From the NCBI GenBank assembly GCA_017420535.1, contig JAFOIV010000005.1, forward strand, positions 1 through 43,829: a stretch of DNA of 43,829 nt. Reading direction: 5' to 3'. The notes under the pieces are model-generated. The model was given only the letters and a program-made list of their open reading frames with translations. It did no database searches and was not told the DNA's origin. Numbering within the stretch: the stretch's first letter is position 1; each line of letters opens with the position of its first letter. Both the position numbers and the translations under genes were made by a program. Source of the DNA: Eubacterium sp. GTDB taxonomy: Bacteria > Bacillota > Clostridia > Lachnospirales > Lachnospiraceae. This document shows, one piece after another, positions 17,498-25,222 of this stretch.

Positions 17498-18751
17498 CTA
17501 AATAGTAGATAAAGGGTCAAGGCCATAGTCAAACAACACAATATCGATTTTTAAAACATTGTAATCCTCATGCTCGATGAAATATCCCACCACCGCATCC
17601 GTTTGCGATATTGGTGACAGAGCATAGCCTGCAATCCTAAGAAAATCCACAGTTTCATCCATGTTTAAATGAAGCCCCACAGCTAAAGCAAGCATTTTTC
17701 CCTTTGATGGCTTAACCTGACCTTTAAGCAACTTTGAAAAATATTGCTTTGAAATGTTTGCTGCAGCGTAAACCTCAGAATTCTTAAGCCCTTTTTTATT
17801 TATCAGCATCTGCAAATGTTTCTCAAATGACTCTTTATATATCCCTTTCAAAACATCTTCCAGTGAATTATTTGCGACTGCTCTGTCCTCTATCCTGGCA
17901 GTCGCCGCTGCTCCAAGCATGGCACAGCTTTCAGTATCTGTCTTGGACAGATTGCCTGCTTCTTCGTCCTGAATATTTTTAGGCGCCACACTGTCACTTG
18001 CATCCCATGTGTTTTCTGCGCATCTGTCTCTCGCAGCTTTCTTTCCAGCAATTCTACTAAAAAGCATCCTGACCGGAGAACTTTTCTCCTTATTATCCTG
18101 AGGTGCTTTCTCTTTATTATCCTGAGGTGCTTTCTCCTCGTCCGGTGTGCTATCCCTGCGTTGTCCGAACTCTTGCATACTTTCCCTCGTAGGAAGTATT
18201 TTCTCCTCAGCAAGAGCCATTTTCACATAGCTGTCATCTATATAGCTTGATACTTCATCAACAATCTCGCCTGATATCTTAACTGACTCATCACCAAAAA
18301 CAACAAGAGTTATGTCAATTTCATGTTCTTCTAAGAAAAATGTAAACGCATCTACTGCAATCTGAATACCTGTTTTCTGCGGGAAGCCATAAGTTCCTGT
18401 AGAAATCACCGGAAATGCGATAGACTCACATCCATTTTCAAAAGCAAGATTTAAAGCTTTGTCGTAACATTTTCTAAGGATTGCTTCCTCGCCCTTGCTG
18501 GCATTTTCCCATCGAGGACCACTCACGTGTATAATGAACTTTGCCTCTAGATTAAAAGCCTTTGTGATTCCAACCTCTCCGGGCGACAGGTAACCGATCT
18601 TTTCACGTTCAGCCAGGAGATTTTCCATCCCCGCTGCTTTATAAATTGCGTAGTCTACGCCACTTCCCACTGCAACCTCAGGATTTGCCGTATTTACTAT
18701 AGCATCCGCCTTAACTTTTGTAATATCATTACGAATTATATGAAATGGCAT
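17498..18751 (-). CDS. Macro-domain protein fused to a C-terminal helix-turn-helix
   Basis: Residues about 1-175 (417-residue protein) are a macro domain: DAIVNTANPEVAVGSGVDYAI near 17-37, GEVGITKAFNLEAKFIIHVSGP and the phosphate-loop block PVISTGTYGFP. Macro domains bind or hydrolyse ADP-ribose derivatives. A polar linker contains two copies of KAPQDNKE encoded by 24-bp tandem repeats (18090-18136). The C-terminal 115 residues hold an XRE-like helix-turn-helix (GLKNSEVYAAANISKQYFSK). The start at 18751 follows GGGAGG; an ATG four codons upstream has no ribosome site. A DNA-binding protein sensing ADP-ribose or NAD-derived ligands is a plausible role. A terminator follows. Confidence 0.85.
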   Translation of the reverse strand: MPFHIIRNDITKVKADAIVNTANPEVAVGSGVDYAIYKAAGMENLLAEREKIGYLSPGEVGITKAFNLEAKFIIHVSGPRWENASKGEEAILRKCYDKALNLAFENGCESIAFPVISTGTYGFPQKTGIQIAVDAFTFFLEEHEIDITLVVFGDESVKISGEIVDEVSSYIDDSYVKMALAEEKILPTRESMQEFGQRRDSTPDEEKAPQDNKEKAPQDNKEKSSPVRMLFSRIAGKKAARDRCAENTWDASDSVAPKNIQDEEAGNLSKTDTESCAMLGAAATARIEDRAVANNSLEDVLKGIYKESFEKHLQMLINKKGLKNSEVYAAANISKQYFSKLLKGQVKPSKGKMLALAVGLHLNMDETVDFLRIAGYALSPISQTDAVVGYFIEHEDYNVLKIDIVLFDYGLDPLSTI

Positions 18752-18784
18752 ATTCCCTCCCAATCATTCACTGACATCAAGTCG

Positions 18785-18839
18785 GTTAACATAAAAATGA
18801 GCCACTGCCCCCGGGACCATGGTCCATTTTTATGTTAAC
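18785..18839. repeat. Palindromic intergenic element, full copy, after the YjbR/MGMT gene
   Basis: A 55-bp palindrome with perfect outer arms GTTAACATAAAAATG; the inner arms are mixed (GAGCCAC on one side, TGGTCC on the other), leaving one A-C mismatch and one G-U pair. It starts directly after the TAA stop (18840-18842). Confidence 0.82.
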
Positions 18840-19472
18840 TTAGATCCACTGATATTTTTTTAAATCAACTTTTCCATTAATAACTTCTACTCCCTCGGCC
18901 GAAAGAAGCTCCGCCTGTCTGTTTGCCCCACCAAAAGCAAATGCCCCTGACAGTTCCCCTTTAGAATTAACGACTCTAAAACAAGGAATATTTTCCGGAT
19001 CAGGATTTTTATGTAAAATGTTCCCTACCGCCCTTGCCATTTTTTTATCTCCAGCAAGCTCAGCAATCTGACCGTAAGTAGCAACGTTTCCGTAAGGTAT
19101 CATTTTAACTGCATCATATATTTTTCGGGCAGGCGAATAACTGATCAGGTCATAACTCTCGGCTATCATCGCTCTAATATCTTCCTCAGGAACACTTCCA
19201 TCCAAAATCACCGTATTCCAATGCAATTTATTCTGATGGTATCCGGGAACCACAGACTTATATAACTTTCTCCAGAAAAATGCTTTATCCGGGTCAACCT
19301 TCAGGTTCAGGTTCATAAAACCGTCCTTTTCATAAGTCCAAAGAAATGCCTTATTATTTCCCTTATATCTGACCAGCTGCCAATTATCATCATGAAATGG
19401 AGCGTCCTGAAATGTATCAGGGAAACTCAGACCATATGCTAAAATCTCTTGTCTCTTCTTTTCTAATGACAT
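18840..19472 (-). CDS. MmcQ/YjbR-like domain fused to an MGMT-type DNA-binding domain
   Basis: Residues 1-110 form a MmcQ/YjbR-like domain (WQLVRYKGNNKAFLWTYEK, then HWNTVIL). Residues about 113-210 form an O6-alkylguanine-DNA methyltransferase domain: IPYGNVATYGQIAELAG with the DNA-binding helix, ARAVGNILHKNP and IPCFRVV at 162-168. The acceptor cysteine C164 is present, but the family's following histidine (PCHR) is phenylalanine, so the usual Cys-His activation may be altered. The protein could be an alkyltransferase with modified chemistry or an alkyltransferase-like binder. GGAGAAGG precedes the ATG. It starts 24 bp after the HEAT-like gene and ends at a palindromic element. Confidence 0.85.
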   Translation of the reverse strand: MSLEKKRQEILAYGLSFPDTFQDAPFHDDNWQLVRYKGNNKAFLWTYEKDGFMNLNLKVDPDKAFFWRKLYKSVVPGYHQNKLHWNTVILDGSVPEEDIRAMIAESYDLISYSPARKIYDAVKMIPYGNVATYGQIAELAGDKKMARAVGNILHKNPDPENIPCFRVVNSKGELSGAFAFGGANRQAELLSAEGVEVINGKVDLKKYQWI

Positions 19473-19496
19473 ATCCTTCTCCTGTTTTTCATCAAC

Positions 19497-21074
19497 TCAA
19501 AATGAGCCTTTACTCACAAATTCCAGGCTAAATAAAATACTCTTCTTTATTCTTTCAGGAACTTTACATGAGTCCTCACCAAGAATATTTCTTATCCAAT
19601 CTGCCTTATCCCTTGAAACATTTCCATACATATTTACGCCACATACTCCAGCTTGAATTATATTGCGGATCTTGTCATCTTCATGTGAGTAGAGCAAAAT
19701 GACATATGGAAGTCTGTCCCAATATTTTCCCTTTGCCAGCATCACCGCAAGTTTTCTCTGCAATTCAACCGATTCCGTTGCAATAAATAGCTCATATATG
19801 TCCTTCGCATTATAGTGGATATCATTTGCAATTATTTCTCTATAGGCCTGTCCCATAACACTCAGTCTTTTATCCTGCAAATATTTCCAAAAAATCTCCT
19901 CTGCCTTATCCTTTTTAAGCATACCCAATGCATGAAGAGTTCTTTTCACAACTGCTGCATCATCTGATTCCAGAAATCCAATTAAAATATCAGCATCATT
20001 TTCTTTTCCATTTTCGCCAATTCCCAAAATACAAATGTTTCTATCCTGCGTATCCAGGCGATCCAGATAAAATTGTCTGATGTCTATATCCGATTTCATT
20101 TGAAGAATATATCTCGCAGAACTTCTGAGACCGGCTGATCTAGAAAGCAGCTTTTTTTCCAGTCCGTTCCAACTATCACGGACAATGCTGAATTTATGTT
20201 CTATGGCTACTTTTTGCACCACTTCACTCTTATACTCTATAAAATCATCCAGTTCCTCAATGGAAATGTCATGCTTCTGAATATAACCAGCTATCAGATA
20301 TACCTGAAGCTGACTATTTTTTTCATTTCTGATAAGTTCTTTTATCTCGTCACGCTCTATCAACTTATTTTCAAGGAAAAGTTTATAGATACTTCTCCTG
20401 GCAGCCAGTTCAAAATACTTTATTTTTTTAAGATCGTAAGTTGAGATCATCTCTCTGACTCTGGCTGAAATGCATTCACTTATATTATTTATAACTCTGA
20501 GATCCCTACGCTCTCCATTTTTAACCCTGCTTAAAAATGGAAGGATTCCCAAAATCTCCTCAAAAGACATCTGATTGATCAAATTTGTAACATTTGCCGC
20601 TAAATCTCTTAAAACTTTAGTCCAATCATTTAATCTTAAAATGAAAAATGCAGCCGAATCCTTATCTTTAAATAATCTGCGGATACATTTTTCTCTGAAA
20701 AATCCATTGGGATGAAATGTTCCCAGCCTTGCTACCCACAAAAATGCTTCTTTGTCTACAATACTTGTTTCAATATCATAAAGATCCACATTTTTCCAAT
20801 CAACAACCCACTCCATCGAAGTTATTTGCCTAAAATTCTCGTTTAAGTGTATCAATTGATTAGCGTTAAGCCCTCTCATATAGGTTTTAATATAATCTGC
20901 TACTCGTTCATTTACTTTTGCGTCCCCAACTACCAGTTCTTCGTATAAAACCGCCAGGCATCTAACATCCCCCTGAAGCAGATTGTCACCCAGTTGCTTT
21001 ATTTTATCATTGTCGATATTTTTAGCTTTGTTGATATTTGGATTGATATCATTGTTTTTATTAAAAAAAAACAC
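19497..21074 (-). CDS. HEAT-repeat-like protein of unknown function
   Basis: The 525-residue product is predicted almost all helical, with repeated helix pairs in the C-terminal two-thirds resembling HEAT or Armadillo repeats (for example ILIGFLESDDAAVVKRTLHALG at about 361-382). The N-terminal 30 residues are Asn/Lys-rich and polar. The start is a GTG at 21074 with AGGAG 7 bases upstream. No catalytic motif is seen; a protein-binding scaffold is the likely type of role. It is transcribed with the YjbR/MGMT gene 24 bp downstream. Confidence 0.65.
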   Translation of the reverse strand: MFFFNKNNDINPNINKAKNIDNDKIKQLGDNLLQGDVRCLAVLYEELVVGDAKVNERVADYIKTYMRGLNANQLIHLNENFRQITSMEWVVDWKNVDLYDIETSIVDKEAFLWVARLGTFHPNGFFREKCIRRLFKDKDSAAFFILRLNDWTKVLRDLAANVTNLINQMSFEEILGILPFLSRVKNGERRDLRVINNISECISARVREMISTYDLKKIKYFELAARRSIYKLFLENKLIERDEIKELIRNEKNSQLQVYLIAGYIQKHDISIEELDDFIEYKSEVVQKVAIEHKFSIVRDSWNGLEKKLLSRSAGLRSSARYILQMKSDIDIRQFYLDRLDTQDRNICILGIGENGKENDADILIGFLESDDAAVVKRTLHALGMLKKDKAEEIFWKYLQDKRLSVMGQAYREIIANDIHYNAKDIYELFIATESVELQRKLAVMLAKGKYWDRLPYVILLYSHEDDKIRNIIQAGVCGVNMYGNVSRDKADWIRNILGEDSCKVPERIKKSILFSLEFVSKGSF

Positions 21075-21118
21075 AGCTATTCTCCTTAACTTTCTTCAAT
21101 ATGTATAAGCTCCCCCGG

Positions 21119-21164
21119 AAAATGAGCCACTGCCCCCGGGACTATGGCTCATTTTTATGTTAAC
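21119..21164. repeat. Palindromic intergenic element, truncated left arm, containing a stop codon
   Basis: AAAATGAGCCACTGCCCCC pairs with GGCTCATTTT: both inner arms have changed from GGACC to GAGCC together, a compensatory change. The outer arm GTTAAC is present only on the gene side, and the TAA stop of the aldolase gene (21160-21162) lies inside it. Confidence 0.8.
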
Positions 21165-22209
21165 CAATAGGCATTTCCAGCATAATTTTTACATGAGCTA
21201 AAAATGCATCTACTTCTCCTTCATTGCTGCCCCATCCGGTCACCAGACGAATAGGCACCATTCCATCTTTCTCCGGCGCCCATTCCTGAAAGGCAAATCC
21301 TCTTTTAAGCCTATCTACCACAGGACGTGGAAGTATCGGAAAAATCTGATTTGTTGGAGATTTGCTATAAAACTCCACACCCATACTAAGAAGTCCATTT
21401 CTGAGCTTTTCAGCCAATTCATTAGCATGTCTTGCCATTTCAAAATAAATGCTATTCTCGCCGCCTTCTAACAGCGCCTCAAACTGCACACCCATAAGGC
21501 GTCCCTTCGCCATCATATTGCACTGGCGTTTGATCATGAATCTGAAGTTCTCTCCAATGATCGGATTGCGGATCACCAGAGCCTCTCCGAACAACGCGCC
21601 ATTCTTAGTTCCTCCGATATAAAATGCATCTGAGAGCCTTGCCAGTTCTTTAATTGACAGGTCATTTTCCTTGCATGTGAGTGCAGAACCCAGTCTGGCA
21701 CCATCTATATAAAGGAGCATATTTCTCTCCTTACATTTCTCTGAAATAGCTTCCACCTCCGCTTTACTGTAGATTGTCCCAATCTCCGTTGGCTGCGAAA
21801 TATAAACCATTCTTGGAAGTACGGTATGCTCATCTTCATATTCAACAAAAGCCGCATCTATCAGGGCAGGTGTCATTTTCCCATCCACCCCTGGCATAGT
21901 GATAATGCGATGTCCGGTGCCTTCAACCCCTCCGGTCTCATGACTGTAAATGTGTCCGGTGCGGGCAGCTACTACGGCCTCGTAAGGCTTAAGCGCCGCT
22001 GCGATCACTGTAACATTGCATGGCGTTCCTCCCACCATCATATGCACATCACAATCCTCTATTCCAATAAGTTCCTTCACCAGCTTAGCTGCATGTACGC
22101 AATGTTCATCCACACCGTATCCCACAGTGTGCTCCAAATTAGTACTGGCCAGAGCTTCCATCACCTTAGGATGAGCCCCCTGACTATAATCTGACTGAAA
22201 AAAAATCAT
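21160..22209 (-). CDS. Threonine-aldolase-type PLP enzyme
   Basis: The 349-residue protein belongs to the low-specificity L-threonine aldolase / beta-eliminating lyase family, which cleaves L-threonine or L-allo-threonine to glycine and acetaldehyde. PLP-binding Lys202 is in YIGGTKNGALFGEA, with D169 in LYIDGARLG holding the pyridine nitrogen and HIYSHETGGVE near residue 86-96 at the cofactor. The start at 22209 follows AAGGAGAATACAT; a longer frame has no ribosome site. It is a single gene flanked by a duplicated leader upstream and a palindromic element downstream. Confidence 0.92.
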   Translation of the reverse strand: MIFFQSDYSQGAHPKVMEALASTNLEHTVGYGVDEHCVHAAKLVKELIGIEDCDVHMMVGGTPCNVTVIAAALKPYEAVVAARTGHIYSHETGGVEGTGHRIITMPGVDGKMTPALIDAAFVEYEDEHTVLPRMVYISQPTEIGTIYSKAEVEAISEKCKERNMLLYIDGARLGSALTCKENDLSIKELARLSDAFYIGGTKNGALFGEALVIRNPIIGENFRFMIKRQCNMMAKGRLMGVQFEALLEGGENSIYFEMARHANELAEKLRNGLLSMGVEFYSKSPTNQIFPILPRPVVDRLKRGFAFQEWAPEKDGMVPIRLVTGWGSNEGEVDAFLAHVKIMLEMPIG

Positions 22210-22240
22210 ATGTATTCTCCTTTTATAACATCTCGCACCC

Positions 22241-22349
22241 TTTATCAACGTGCCATAATTTCATTTACTGCTTTCGGTAATTAACATGCTACAGTTCCAT
22301 TTCCATCTTTTTACCAACGTCCCATAATTACATTTACTGCTCTCGCTTA
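22241..22349. repeat. Imperfect direct repeat of about 40 bp at a 69-bp offset
   Basis: 22241-22280 and 22310-22349 match in most positions (both contain CAACGT/G, CCATAATT and CATTTACTGCT). The second copy overlaps the stop codon of the Imm33-like gene, so the first copy may be a duplicate of that gene's 3' end region. Confidence 0.65.
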
Positions 22350-22988
22350 TCTATGGGCAATAAAGATTTCTTTGTCCATCTTATCTATTTCAAACTTGTC
22401 CGGCGAAACCCTGATTATCGCAGTTCCATACGGAGCCGTGATAAACTCCTCTAACGCAGGATCCCGCATCAAAGCTGAATTAACTAACCATAATTCAAGA
22501 TTATCCGGATTATTGACATAGTCATCATCCTCATCCCCCACACAAAAATACCAGCCACTGTCCCCTTCCCTGGTTGGTTCGCTGCGCATTCCATTTTCGA
22601 TCAATCTGATATCTTCATCCCAAATTCTTTTATCATCAGCATTTTTCTTTAATGCCACCGCCAGATGAAGTAAATCCTTCTCCTTTGCTTCCACCTTATA
22701 CTCTAATCTCTCTGGCTCTGAATGACCGTTATCGCCATACACATAAACCAGCAGATCACCATTTTTATATAACATTGCCTTAACGGCCCCAAGATTTTCC
22801 TCATCTTTATAAAAAATAAAAAAATCCGAAAAATGATCGTTAACAAACCAATCAAATTCCGTTCCATTTTTCCCATTCATATAGAAAATGGCCCCGTCCT
22901 TTTCAAGATCGTTCTTACGAACATGCGGTGCCTTTAGCTTCAAGCTATCAAACATATATTTTTCAAGCTGTATCAAAATCCTGTTCAT
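22347..22988 (-). CDS. Imm33 (DUF2185)-like protein, probable immunity protein
   Basis: The C-terminal half of this 213-residue protein carries the Imm33/DUF2185-type pattern: SGWYFCVGDEDDDYVNNPDN, then LELWLVNSALMRDPAL and a final APYGTAIIRV. The N-terminal half (residues 1-110) is another unknown alpha/beta domain. Imm33 proteins accompany polymorphic toxins in Firmicutes. I chose the ATG at 22988; a frame running to 23084 is translated from the duplicated leader and is unlikely to be made. The first of two duplicated AAAGGAG-type sites lies upstream. No toxin gene is nearby, so this may be an orphan immunity gene. Confidence 0.65.
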   Translation of the reverse strand: MNRILIQLEKYMFDSLKLKAPHVRKNDLEKDGAIFYMNGKNGTEFDWFVNDHFSDFFIFYKDEENLGAVKAMLYKNGDLLVYVYGDNGHSEPERLEYKVEAKEKDLLHLAVALKKNADDKRIWDEDIRLIENGMRSEPTREGDSGWYFCVGDEDDDYVNNPDNLELWLVNSALMRDPALEEFITAPYGTAIIRVSPDKFEIDKMDKEIFIAHR

Positions 22989-23001
22989 CAAAAATATTTC
23001 T

Positions 23002-23097
23002 CCTTTACTTTCAAAAAACTGGCCAAAAGCTCCCAAAATGAGTCTCAGTCCTTTTCTTTCAAAAAACTGGCCAAAAACTCCCAAAAATGAGTCACAT
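23002..23097. repeat. 48-bp tandem duplication in the leader of the Imm33-like gene
   Basis: 23002-23049 and 23050-23097 are near-identical (both contain TTTCAAAAAACTGGCC and CTCCCAAAA). The unit includes the ribosome-site region, so the leader carries one working and one decayed copy. Confidence 0.75.
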
Positions 23098-23126
23098 TCC
23101 TACCGATATTTTTTTCGTGCAATAAT

Positions 23127-23669
23127 CTATTTTTTTCTATATCTGTCGATAATCTTATTGCTCCAAACATGAGCTTCTATATATCTCTCAGGCCCAAACT
23201 TTCCGTCGTTATTCCAATCCTGTGGCAGACCGTATTTCCTGATAATCTCCAGGATTTCCTCATAAGTATAAAGCTTCTTTCTATACTCTTTTCCATCTGC
23301 GCATCTATCACTAAATGTAGGCATTGAGTCCCCATAGGTAAATGATACCGTCCGAAGATCAAATTCATCTATAGGAATCTTCAGATACTCGCTCTCCTCA
23401 TACCAGCTGTAAAGCCACGGACTAAACTCCACCACCATATAATGTGGCGATTCTATTTCAAGCACACCGCCCTTTTTCTCAAACTCACACCTGAGAATCG
23501 CTTCACATCTACGTCTTAACGCAATATAATCCTCATTTCGCTGGGCACACATAGAATTAGGGCGCTCTGCCTTAATTCTATCAAGCACCGTCTTCGCATC
23601 TTCCTCTGAAATCTGCGTCAAACTCTGAAATGGTCTCGTACGCCGGTCATAAAAATGATATAAATCCAT
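23127..23669 (-). CDS. Conserved hypothetical protein in an immunity-type gene cluster
   Basis: The 180-residue soluble protein has no named domain. It has a conserved-looking N-terminal half (AKTVLDRIKAERPNS, then YMVVEFSPWLYSWYEE) and an acidic/aromatic C-terminal half (DFDLRTVSFTYGDSMPTF-like). Similar proteins occur widely in Firmicutes beside immunity genes as far as I recall. It sits 19 bp downstream of the 112-aa gene and upstream of the Imm33-like gene. A possible immunity-type role is inferred from context only. Confidence 0.65.
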   Translation of the reverse strand: MDLYHFYDRRTRPFQSLTQISEEDAKTVLDRIKAERPNSMCAQRNEDYIALRRRCEAILRCEFEKKGGVLEIESPHYMVVEFSPWLYSWYEESEYLKIPIDEFDLRTVSFTYGDSMPTFSDRCADGKEYRKKLYTYEEILEIIRKYGLPQDWNNDGKFGPERYIEAHVWSNKIIDRYRKK

Positions 23670-23687
23670 CCTTACCCATTCTCCATA

Positions 23688-24026
23688 TTAAAAATCAAAT
23701 TCCACCATAGTATTATAAAAAAAAGCATGTTCAAATGCTTCTTTTATATCATTTAGTCTTTTATTATTATAATGCTTCAATAATTCTTCAATAATCCCTA
23801 CAGCTATTGGAATCTTGTCCAACTCCAAAATTTCTTCTTCATACTCGTCTATTATAATATCACACTTCCTGTTTATAAGATCAAATAACCCAATCTTATA
23901 AAGCTCCATAAATTCAGGATATGATAATGTTACAATTTCCAATTCAGCTTCATTTTCAATTCCATGATCAAAATGTTCCATAGCTGTTTTATTTTTAGGA
24001 ACTACTATATATTTTTCTCTATCCAT
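23688..24026 (-). CDS. Small acidic hypothetical protein, possible immunity protein
   Basis: The 112-residue product is acidic and soluble, with no recognised family. It contains DLINRKCDIIIDEYEEEILE at about 49-68 and a helical C-terminus. Size, acidity and position beside an Imm33-like gene fit an immunity protein, but this is weak evidence. A candidate promoter lies just upstream whose -35 box falls within the palindromic element. Confidence 0.6.
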   Translation of the reverse strand: MDREKYIVVPKNKTAMEHFDHGIENEAELEIVTLSYPEFMELYKIGLFDLINRKCDIIIDEYEEEILELDKIPIAVGIIEELLKHYNNKRLNDIKEAFEHAFFYNTMVEFDF

Positions 24027-24041
24027 ATGATCCCACTATCC

Positions 24042-24070
24042 ATTATAGTATTATAATCTCAATTAGTTAA
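24042..24070 (-). promoter_or_regulatory. Candidate promoter partly formed by a palindromic element
   Basis: On the minus strand TTAACT (24065-24070, the end of the element's GTTAAC plus one base) is 17 bases before TATAAT (24042-24047), which is about 16 bases before the start codon of the 112-aa gene. TTAACT matches four of six positions of TTGACA. Confidence 0.4.
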
Positions 24071-24120
24071 CATAAAAATGAGCCATAGTCCCGGAGGCTA
24101 TGGTCCATTTTTATGTTAAC
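24066..24120. repeat. Palindromic intergenic element, full copy not at a gene end
   Basis: A 55-bp palindrome with perfect GTTAACATAAAAATG arms and core TCCCGGAGG. Unlike most copies it is not adjacent to a stop codon: another terminator (24173-24222) serves the gene upstream. A further short fragment (ACGAGCCATAGTC) lies at 24125-24137. Confidence 0.82.
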
Positions 24121-24172
24121 TCCAAACGAGCCATAGTCAACTTGACGATTGGCTAAAAAAATATCAATTAAG

Positions 24173-24222
24173 AAATGAACCCCAGTGCCAGAACATTTTC
24201 CATCGCACCAGGGTTCATTTTA
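24173..24222 (-). terminator. Intrinsic terminator after the 154-aa membrane-protein gene
   Basis: AAATGAACCC pairs with GGGTTCATTT on the minus strand, extended by TGGTGC/GCACTG, with a loop of about 15 bases; short T runs follow. It is not a member of the palindrome family, although it uses a similar ATGAACC arm. Confidence 0.7.
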
Positions 24223-24250
24223 AAATTTCACTTATATTTCAAACTGTTTC

Positions 24251-24712
24251 TCAATCTGCAGAGATCAGATTAAGGTCATCTTTTAATCTTGCAACAATCG
24301 TTCTTTCTCCCTGTCTATATTCCTTCTTTCCAAATAAGACAGCAATCTTTTGATCCTCAAGACCTCTTACTACATAATTATTATTCTCTGTCTTACCAAG
24401 TATTTCGCCTGCGAAAAACTGATAATCATGCTTCTTTATTGCCTTAAATGTTGAAAACAAATTATAAACGGCATAAAAAGGAAAAAAGTAACATATAACC
24501 AAAAATCCACCTATTCTGACACGTCCCAGATAAGTAAAGCATAAATAAATCAACACTGATATAACAATCACTACTACTATCGACGCAGGAATAAGTGCAA
24601 CCGCGCTTTTCTTTGCCTTCTTGATAAACTTGTCTTCTAATTCCTTATCTATAGAAATCGGAAACAAACATTGATTATTAACCGCATTATTTAATGAGTC
24701 TTTTACTACCAT
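24251..24712 (-). CDS. Small membrane protein of unknown function
   Basis: The 153-residue protein has two adjacent hydrophobic segments (about 40-62 and 68-90, SVLIYLCFTYLGRVRIGGFL lying across the turn), then a small soluble C-terminal domain (QKIAVLFGKKEYRQGERTIV). The ATG at 24712 is preferred because GGAGG lies 9 bases upstream; an earlier ATG overlaps that site. It forms part of the immunity-type region by position. I do not recognise the family. Confidence 0.65.
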   Translation of the reverse strand: MVVKDSLNNAVNNQCLFPISIDKELEDKFIKKAKKSAVALIPASIVVVIVISVLIYLCFTYLGRVRIGGFLVICYFFPFYAVYNLFSTFKAIKKHDYQFFAGEILGKTENNNYVVRGLEDQKIAVLFGKKEYRQGERTIVARLKDDLNLISAD

Positions 24713-24784
24713 GTAATACATCCTCCAAATTTAGTAACTTAATAAAAAATAACATAATATCTTTTATTTGTCGAATATTTTCTT

Positions 24785-24835
24785 CATAAAAATGAGCCAC
24801 ACTCCCTCGGGACTATGGCTCATTTTTATGTTAAC
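24785..24835. repeat. Palindromic intergenic element after the ArsC/Spx-like gene
   Basis: CATAAAAATGAGCCACACTC pairs with GACTATGGCTCATTTTTATG; the left outer GTTAAC is missing. The TAG stop of the upstream gene shares its last base with the right GTTAAC (24835-24837). The GAGCC/GGCTC pair is compensated on both sides. Confidence 0.8.
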
Positions 24836-25188
24836 TAAATTAATGCATTCTTCCAGTCTTCTTCCTTAAAGCCTGGAATAACAGTATCCTCCGTTATCAG
24901 AAGTGGCCTTTTCACAAGCATTCCATCCGATGACAGAATTTTATACATCTCATCCTCACTCATATCCGGAAGCTTCTTGGAAAGCTCCATTTCTCTGTAA
25001 AGCTGTCCACTGGTATTAAAAAATCGCTTTAATAGCAGCCCGCTCTTCTTATGAAGCTCTCGCAATGTCTTTTCATCCGGATGATCTTCCTTAATATCTA
25101 TCATCTCATACTTTATCTTGTTATCATCAAGCCACTTCAAGGCCTTCTTACAAGTAGTACATCTCGCATAACAGTAAACCTTAGTCAT
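24835..25188 (-). CDS. ArsC/Spx-family thioredoxin-fold protein
   Basis: The 117-residue protein has the redox motif CTTCKKA (C10, C13), IKYEMIDIKEDHPDEKTLRE typical of the family and the conserved proline-turn VKRPLLI near 93-99 (LVKRPLLITEDTVIPGF). Length and pattern fit the YffB/Spx/arsenate-reductase-like group. The two-Cys motif suggests a reductase or redox regulator; a glutathione-independent arsenate reductase role is possible but the family is often mis-annotated as ArsC. GGAGG precedes the ATG. It is 34 bp downstream of the exonuclease gene. Confidence 0.88.
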   Translation of the reverse strand: MTKVYCYARCTTCKKALKWLDDNKIKYEMIDIKEDHPDEKTLRELHKKSGLLLKRFFNTSGQLYREMELSKKLPDMSEDEMYKILSSDGMLVKRPLLITEDTVIPGFKEEDWKNALI

Positions 25189-25222
25189 ATCACACCTCCG
25201 TTATCTTCCTTAAATGTTACCA

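Noticed and set aside
22989-23084. Longer start for the Imm33-like gene
   Set aside because: The added residues (GVFGQFFERKG twice) are the translated leader duplication, not family sequence.
23002-23097. Possible CRISPR-like repeat
   Set aside because: Only two tandem units with no spacer between them; a simple tandem duplication.
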